A stretch of DNA of 64,000 nucleotides from Streptosporangium lutulentum. GTDB taxonomy: Bacteria > Actinomycetota > Actinomycetes > Streptosporangiales > Streptosporangiaceae. Positions 59,237 through 64,000 of the stretch are shown here, piece by piece. Under the pieces are notes generated by a model, which made no database searches, was not told the origin of the DNA, and saw only the letters and a list, made by a program, of their open reading frames with translations. Both the position numbers and the translations under genes were made by a program. Every line of letters starts with the position of its first letter. Within the stretch, counting starts at the first letter, position 1. The DNA is taken from the NCBI RefSeq assembly GCF_030811455.1, contig NZ_JAUSQU010000001.1:7998001-8062000 (forward strand). Reading direction: 5' to 3'.

Positions 59237-60643
59237 ATGATGAGAGGCTGGCGGCAAATGCGGCGTGAGCGGTGGGTGGCCGTGGTCACTCTCGTCCTGC
59301 TGCAACTGGTCGCCGTCGTGGCCGGTGTCTACCTGCTCGCCAGCGGTGAGCTGGGCACGCAGGGGTCCGAACCGGTCGCTTCGGCCAAGCCGTCTCCCAT
59401 TCCGATCATCACCGCGGGACCGGTGCTGGCCGCACGGGGGAACGGGCCTCTCCCTGCCAAGGGTACTTTGGCCGGGCGGTTGACCGAGGCGCTGGGGGAC
59501 CCCGCGCTGGGTGACAGGGTCGGAGCCGTGGTCCTCGACGCAGAGACGGGCGCCACGCTGTTCGACAGCGACGCCGGCGTGGGAATCACCCCCGCCTCCA
59601 CCACCAAACTCGTCACCGCGGTCGCCTCGCTGGCCTCACTGGGACCCGACGCCAGGCTGAGCACCCGCGTGGTGCGAGGCTCCTCACCCGGCTCGATCAT
59701 CCTGGTCGGCGGCGGAGACCCCACCCTGGCGGGCCCCAGGTCGTCCGGGGACCCCCTCTACTACCCCCAGCCGACCTCGCTGTCCTCCCTCGCCAGGCTC
59801 ACGGCCAAGGCGCTCAAGGCGGCGGGGGTCACCAAGGTGACGGTGGCCTACGACGACTCTCTCTACACCGGCCCTCGTACCGCCTCGACCTGGAAGCCCA
59901 ACTATGTGCCCGAGGGCAGCGTCGCCCCCGTCACGGCGCTCATGGTCGACGAGGGCAGGGTCTCCCCGAACAGCCACCAGCGGGTCTCCGACCCCTCCCG
60001 CGTGGCGCGGGGGGCGTTCGTGTCGCTGCTGCCGAAGTACGGCATCACGGTCTCCGGGTCCGCCAGACGGGTCAAGGCCGCGGCGGGCGCTCAGGAGATC
60101 GCCCGGGTCGAATCCCCGCCGGTCTACGCCCTGGTCGAGCGCGCCCTGACGCTCAGCGACAACGACCTCAGCGAGGCCCTGGCCAGGCAGATCGCCATCA
60201 AGGAGGGCAAACCCGCCTCGTTCGAGGGTGCGGTGGCGGCCGTTCACCAGGTGCTGACCCGGATCGGCGCGGACGAGGGCGTGCGGATCTTCGACGGCTG
60301 CGGGCTGTCCCCCAAGAACCGCATCACCCCCGCGGGACTGGCCCGCCTGGTCGCGACGGCGTCCGCCTCGGGCAACCCCCATCTCCACTCGATCATCAGC
60401 GGCATGCCCATCGCCGGGTTCAGCGGCACCATCGGGCACCGGTTCGGCAAAAGTCATTCCGTCTACGGTCTGATCCGTGCCAAGACGGGAACCCTGGACG
60501 GAGTCAACACCCTTGCAGGCGTGACCACCACGCGCGAAGGCCGTCTGGTGACCTTCGCGTTCATGGCGGACAGGGTTCCACCCGGCTGGGGAAAGGCGGA
60601 GGCGGCCCTCGACAGACTCGCCGCGACCGTCGCCTCCAGCTGA
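59237..60643 (+). CDS. dacB: D-Ala-D-Ala carboxypeptidase / endopeptidase (PBP4 type)
   Basis: This 468-residue S13-family penicillin-binding protein has one N-terminal membrane anchor (VVTLVLLQLVAVVAGVYLLA) and the active-site motifs SxxK in GITPASTTKLVTAVASL, SxN in LTLSDNDLSEALARQIAIKE and KTG in IRAKTGTLDGVNTLAG. It trims or cuts peptide cross-links of peptidoglycan outside the membrane. ATG 59237 is the first of several possible Met starts (59258 is another). It leads the block dacB, metalloprotease, tilS, hpt, ftsH. Confidence 0.94.
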   Translation: MMRGWRQMRRERWVAVVTLVLLQLVAVVAGVYLLASGELGTQGSEPVASAKPSPIPIITAGPVLAARGNGPLPAKGTLAGRLTEALGDPALGDRVGAVVLDAETGATLFDSDAGVGITPASTTKLVTAVASLASLGPDARLSTRVVRGSSPGSIILVGGGDPTLAGPRSSGDPLYYPQPTSLSSLARLTAKALKAAGVTKVTVAYDDSLYTGPRTASTWKPNYVPEGSVAPVTALMVDEGRVSPNSHQRVSDPSRVARGAFVSLLPKYGITVSGSARRVKAAAGAQEIARVESPPVYALVERALTLSDNDLSEALARQIAIKEGKPASFEGAVAAVHQVLTRIGADEGVRIFDGCGLSPKNRITPAGLARLVATASASGNPHLHSIISGMPIAGFSGTIGHRFGKSHSVYGLIRAKTGTLDGVNTLAGVTTTREGRLVTFAFMADRVPPGWGKAEAALDRLAATVASS

Positions 60644-60685
60644 TTGCCGGTCCGATGCGCGCGACTCGGAAGGAGACCACGTACG

Positions 60686-61789
60686 GTGGACGGTATGCAG
60701 GTGATCGACTGGGATCTTGCCGTAGCGACCGGAACGCGCCTGGTGCGCCCCGGACCGCAAGTGAGCCGAGAGGAGGCCCGGCAGGCGGTCGCGGATTTGC
60801 GACGCCTCTCCCGTGTGGCCGAAGGGCATGTTCGTGAGTTCACCCGAATCGACACCGAGACCGCGCCGGAGCCCGCGACCATCGTCGACAGGCCAGGCTG
60901 GATCAAGGCCAACGTCGACGGCTTCCGGGTGGTGCTGGAGCCGCTGACCACGCGGATGGCGGCGCGGAAGGACCAGACGCCGGCGATCGTGAGCGCCGTG
61001 GGTTCGCGCATCACCGGGGTCGAGGTCGGCGCGGTGCTGGCCTTCCTCGCCTCTCGCGTCCTCGGGCAGTACGAGCTCTTCCTCCCGCCCGACCCGTCGG
61101 GTCAGGCGGCCGCCGGCCGTCTCACCCTGGTCGCGCCCAACATCGTGAACGCCGAGCACGAGCTCAACGTCGACCCCCAGGACTTCCGCCTCTGGGTCTG
61201 CCTGCACGAGGAGACCCACCGGGTGCAGTTCACCGGGGTCGTCTGGCTGCGGGAGTACGTCCGCTCGCAGATGACCGAGTTCCTTCTCGCCTCCGACATC
61301 GACCTGCCCACGCTCCTGGACCGGCTCCGCTCGGCCGCCGACGCGGTCGCGGAGGTGGTCAAGGGCGGCGAGGGCAACCTGATCGACGCGATCCAGACAC
61401 CCGAGCAGAAGAAGATCCTCGACCGGCTCACCGCGGTGATGACCCTGGTCGAGGGGCACGGCGACTACGTCATGGACGCGGTCGGACCGTCGGTGGTCCC
61501 CTCGGTCGCCGACATCCGCGCCAAGTTCCACCATCGGCGCGAGGGCGGTTCCCGCCTCGACCGCACGATCCGCAGGCTGCTCGGTGTCGATCTCAAGATG
61601 AAGCAGTACGCCGAGGGCTCGGTTTTCGTCCGCACGGTCGTCGACCGGGTGGGCATGGACGGGTTCAACAAGGTCTGGACCTCTCCCGAGACCCTCCCCG
61701 ACCAGGAGGAGATCAAGAATCCCGAGCGCTGGATCGCCAGGGTGATCGGCGCGCAGGCCCTTCCGGAGGCCAGCGGCACCGTCGGCTGA
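60686..61789 (+). CDS. Zinc-dependent metalloprotease-like protein (DUF2342 type)
   Basis: This 367-residue cytoplasmic protein carries the zinc motif HEXXH in WVCLHEETHRVQFTGVVWLR. A long helical domain (LPTLLDRLRSAADAVAEVVK; MTLVEGHGDYVMDAVGP) supplies the third ligand. The family sits between dacB and tilS in nearly all actinobacteria and is sometimes annotated as F420-biosynthesis-associated. Its substrate is unknown. GTG 60686 has AAGGAG ten bases upstream; ATG 60695 is also in frame. 43 bases separate it from dacB. Confidence 0.9.
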   Translation: MDGMQVIDWDLAVATGTRLVRPGPQVSREEARQAVADLRRLSRVAEGHVREFTRIDTETAPEPATIVDRPGWIKANVDGFRVVLEPLTTRMAARKDQTPAIVSAVGSRITGVEVGAVLAFLASRVLGQYELFLPPDPSGQAAAGRLTLVAPNIVNAEHELNVDPQDFRLWVCLHEETHRVQFTGVVWLREYVRSQMTEFLLASDIDLPTLLDRLRSAADAVAEVVKGGEGNLIDAIQTPEQKKILDRLTAVMTLVEGHGDYVMDAVGPSVVPSVADIRAKFHHRREGGSRLDRTIRRLLGVDLKMKQYAEGSVFVRTVVDRVGMDGFNKVWTSPETLPDQEEIKNPERWIARVIGAQALPEASGTVG

Positions 61790-61810
61790 TCGAGGCCGGA
61801 CAATGGCGGG

Positions 61811-62806
61811 ATGGGTCCGCATCCCGCAGTCGCCGACGTCCGCCGTGCCGTACGACACGCACTGGGTGACCTGGAACCGGGTGACCTGGTGCTTGTCGCG
61901 TGCAGCGGCGGCGCCGACTCCCTGGCGCTGGCCGCCGCGCTGGGGTTCACGGCGCCCCGGACAGGGCTCCGCGCCGGGCTGCTGACCGTGGATCACGGCC
62001 TTCAGGCCGGATCCCCCGACCGGGCCGACGACGTCGTACGGCTCGCGCCCGGCCTGGGACTCGACCTCGCGGAGGCGTCACGCGTCTCGGTCGGCACCTC
62101 GGGAGGGCCCGAGGCGGCGGCCAGGGAGGCCAGATACGCGGCGCTGTCCGAGGCGGCGGAGAGGCTCGGGGCGGCGGCCGTGCTCCTCGGGCACACCAGG
62201 GACGACCAGGCGGAGACCGTGCTGCTCCGGCTGAGCCGGGGGAGCGGCACCCGCTCGCTGGCGGGGATGCCCGCGCGGACGGGAATCTACCGGCGGCCGC
62301 TGCTGGAGCTCGGCCGAGAGACGACCGTGGCGGCGTGCGCGGCGCTCGGCCTCCTCCCGTGGGACGACCCGCACAACCTCGACCCCCGCTACACCCGGGT
62401 CCGGGTCCGCGAGCGGCTGCTGCCGGTCCTGGAGGACGAGCTCGGCCCCGGGGTCGCCGAGGCGCTCGCCAGGACCGCGAACCTGTGCCGGGACGACGCG
62501 GACGCCCTCGACGCCTGGGCCGACGCGGCCTACCCCCGGGCGGTCGTCCAGGATTGCGCTCTTAGCGATATCGGGGCCGTGGCCGTGGCGGTGGCGGAGC
62601 TGGAAGAGCTTCCTGTCGCGGTGCGGCGACGGGTGTTGCGGCGTGCGGCGATTGAGGCGGGAGCACCGCCGGGAACCCTCGCGGCGTCGCATATCTTCCA
62701 GATCGACCGTCTGGTGACCGCGTGGCGGGGGCAGCGGAGGGTGGAGCTCCCCGGGGGGGTTGGAGCGGTCCGCCGGTGTGGCACCCTGATATTCGCCAGA
62801 CAGTAA
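61811..62806 (+). CDS. tilS: tRNA(Ile)-lysidine synthase
   Basis: This 331-residue PP-loop enzyme attaches lysine to C34 of tRNA-Ile(CAU), changing it from Met to Ile decoding. The ATP loop is [19 protein letters not shown], followed by [20 protein letters not shown] and [18 protein letters not shown]. The N-terminal domain is complete and the C-terminal part short, as usual in actinobacteria. ATG 61811 lies 21 bases behind the metalloprotease stop. It pairs with hpt. Confidence 0.95.
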   Translation: MGPHPAVADVRRAVRHALGDLEPGDLVLVACSGGADSLALAAALGFTAPRTGLRAGLLTVDHGLQAGSPDRADDVVRLAPGLGLDLAEASRVSVGTSGGPEAAAREARYAALSEAAERLGAAAVLLGHTRDDQAETVLLRLSRGSGTRSLAGMPARTGIYRRPLLELGRETTVAACAALGLLPWDDPHNLDPRYTRVRVRERLLPVLEDELGPGVAEALARTANLCRDDADALDAWADAAYPRAVVQDCALSDIGAVAVAVAELEELPVAVRRRVLRRAAIEAGAPPGTLAASHIFQIDRLVTAWRGQRRVELPGGVGAVRRCGTLIFARQ

Positions 62807-62844
62807 GGACGAACATCCAGCCCCGTCTCGTAAGGAAATCCCAG

Positions 62845-63402
62845 GTGGACGCAGCCGACATGGGCAAGGACCTCTCGCGGGTCCTCATTCCCGAGGAAGA
62901 GCTCCAGATCAAGGTGAAGGAGCTCGCGAGCCGGATCGACGAGGACTACGCGGGCGAGAAGCTGTTGCTCGTGGGCGTGCTCAAGGGCGCGGTCATGGTG
63001 ATGGCGGATTTGGCCAGGGCGTTGCACGTGCCGGTCGAGATGGACTGGATGGCCGTGTCGTCCTACGGGGCGGGCACCAAGTCCTCAGGTGTCGTGCGCG
63101 TGCTGAAGGACCTCGACACCGACATCGCCGGCCGTCATGTGCTGGTCGTGGAGGACATCATCGATTCCGGTCTGACTTTGTCATGGTTGGTGCACAACCT
63201 TAAGTCGCGTAATCCCGCCTCGGTAGAGATTTGCACCGCACTGCGCAAGCCGGATGCGATCAAGGTGCCGATCGATGTGAAGTATGTCGGTTTTGACATT
63301 CCCAACGAGTTCGTGATCGGTTACGGCCTCGACTACGCAGAGCGATACCGCAATCTTCCCTTCATTGGAACTCTCGCCCCGCACGTATATGGAGCGGGCT
63401 GA
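62845..63402 (+). CDS. hpt: Hypoxanthine-guanine phosphoribosyltransferase
   Basis: This 185-residue enzyme salvages hypoxanthine and guanine with PRPP. Motifs are LLVGVLKGAVMVMADLARAL, SSYGAGTKSSGVVRVLKDLD (flexible loop) and the PRPP site VLVVEDIIDSGLTLSWL. The GTG at 62845 follows AAGGAA; ATG 62860 is an alternative giving a five-residue shorter protein. It is 38 bases behind tilS and upstream of ftsH, conserved order. Confidence 0.96.
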   Translation: MDAADMGKDLSRVLIPEEELQIKVKELASRIDEDYAGEKLLLVGVLKGAVMVMADLARALHVPVEMDWMAVSSYGAGTKSSGVVRVLKDLDTDIAGRHVLVVEDIIDSGLTLSWLVHNLKSRNPASVEICTALRKPDAIKVPIDVKYVGFDIPNEFVIGYGLDYAERYRNLPFIGTLAPHVYGAG

Positions 63403-63682
63403 AAAGTACGCCCTGCGCGAAGCGCGCCTTTCGCGAACGCGACATTGCCCATAGCGGCGGGGAACACTGGCCTACCTGACGTACGTTGGTAGGGCAAAGC
63501 CGGTGCTGTTCGAGCGGTTACCCCGCGAGGCGCACCGGTGTACCTTCGGACACCGTAGGGATGGCTTTTCGTCATCTCTGGGTAGTCAGTTGGAGCGGTT
63601 AGGGATACCGCGAACCCCGGGCTCGCCCGGGGTTGCCAGGCCATGGTCAGGAAGGGACGGGCCCGCCGGGGTTCCGCATCGG

Positions 63683-64000
63683 ATGGATCTCAAGCGATTT
63701 ACACGTGGGCCACTGCTGTGGATCCTGGGCATCGTTGTGCTGCTCCTGCTCGTCACCACGTTGTGGAGTAGTGACGGCAACTTCGAGAAGGCCGACACCT
63801 CCAAGGTGATCAGCTGGATCGACACAGGTCAGGTCGCCAACGCCAAAATCATCGACTCGGACCAGCGCATCGAGGTCACTCTGACCAATAAGAAGCGCTA
63901 CTACTCCTCGTGGGTGACCGGCCAGGGCGTCCAGCTCGCCGACAGGCTCGAAGCCGCCTCCAAGAGCGGCAAGCTCGCCGGCGGTTACACCGTCGAGGTG
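63683..64000 (+). CDS. ftsH: ATP-dependent zinc metalloprotease FtsH, N-terminal part
   Basis: The gene runs off the window; 106 codons are visible. The product reads MDLKRFTRGPLLWILGIVVL, LLLVTTLWSSDGNFEKADTS, KVISWIDTGQVANAKIIDSD. It has the first membrane helix and the start of the periplasmic domain of FtsH (RYYSSWVTGQGVQLADRLEA). The AAA ATPase and HEXXH protease domains must lie beyond. FtsH degrades unassembled membrane proteins and short-lived regulators. The 280 bases between hpt and ftsH contain no gene. The location after tilS-hpt is the usual one. Confidence 0.9.
   Translation, partial: MDLKRFTRGPLLWILGIVVLLLLVTTLWSSDGNFEKADTSKVISWIDTGQVANAKIIDSDQRIEVTLTNKKRYYSSWVTGQGVQLADRLEAASKSGKLAGGYTVEV

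Noticed and set aside
59684-61996. 770-codon minus-strand frame over dacB and the metalloprotease
   Set aside because: Mirror of two conserved genes, no protein-like features.

Overview
The window is high-GC DNA from a filamentous actinomycete, most likely of the Streptosporangiales (Streptosporangium or Nonomuraea type). The evidence is codon use, many GTG starts with 4-base ATGA or GTGA gene overlaps, a chaplin-like surface protein, a conservon (histidine-kinase-like protein, roadblock, DUF742, GTPase and P450s), SigE-family sigma factors, and two housekeeping blocks in actinobacterial order (topA ... tmk-holB ... ricT, and ppa-dacB-metalloprotease-tilS-hpt-ftsH). The genus is inferred, not proven.

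Layout. Positions 1-11657 are an accessory region that ends on a tRNA-Leu(GAG) gene. It holds an integrase C-terminal remnant, an aminoglycoside-phosphotransferase-like kinase, a 39-residue basic peptide, a Schlafen/AlbA_2 protein, a frameshifted zinc-knuckle gene, a two-gene unit (small membrane protein plus an HTH/zinc protein) behind a structured leader, a tyrosine recombinase preceded by a 12-bp repeat array and followed by an inverted-repeat-bounded non-coding segment, a GntR regulator, a run of small element genes, and a large serine recombinase whose 3' end reads into the tRNA. Positions 11700-16760 carry an M20 peptidase, a membrane protein, a seven-unit chaplin-like protein and a DUF5703 gene. 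Positions 16900-24590 hold topA, a metallophosphoesterase, an MFS-thymidylate kinase fusion and holB. Positions 25200-29630 hold a glycosyltransferase pair and two tandem sigma-factor/FtsX-ectodomain modules. Positions 29770-32500 hold ricT, a TAP-type hydrolase and tRNA-Thr(CGT).

Positions 32700-42400 are a loosely packed accessory stretch: an IS3 OrfA remnant, an HD protein, a sulfite-oxidase-like enzyme, a winged-HTH regulator and hydrolase divergent across three abutting 18-bp operators, a CPBP protease, a DUF4143 ATPase behind four TGTCGGTT iterons, an ECF sigma factor and a truncated VOC gene. Positions 42480-46665 are an organosulfur uptake operon on the minus strand (substrate-binding protein, permease, ATPase, flavin monooxygenase) headed by a cysteine-type leader peptide. 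Positions 47084-52317 are the conservon with a CYP157-like and a CYP154-like P450. An ABC-F ATPase, lipoproteins, a sigma-like membrane protein and an NlpC/P60 hydrolase follow, then the conserved ppa-to-ftsH block running off the window.

The most interesting structures are the CTCCCCGGATAA array at the tyrosine recombinase, the duplicated sigma/FtsX-ectodomain modules, the seven-unit chaplin-like protein, the triple operator, the TGTCGGTT iterons and the cysteine leader peptide.
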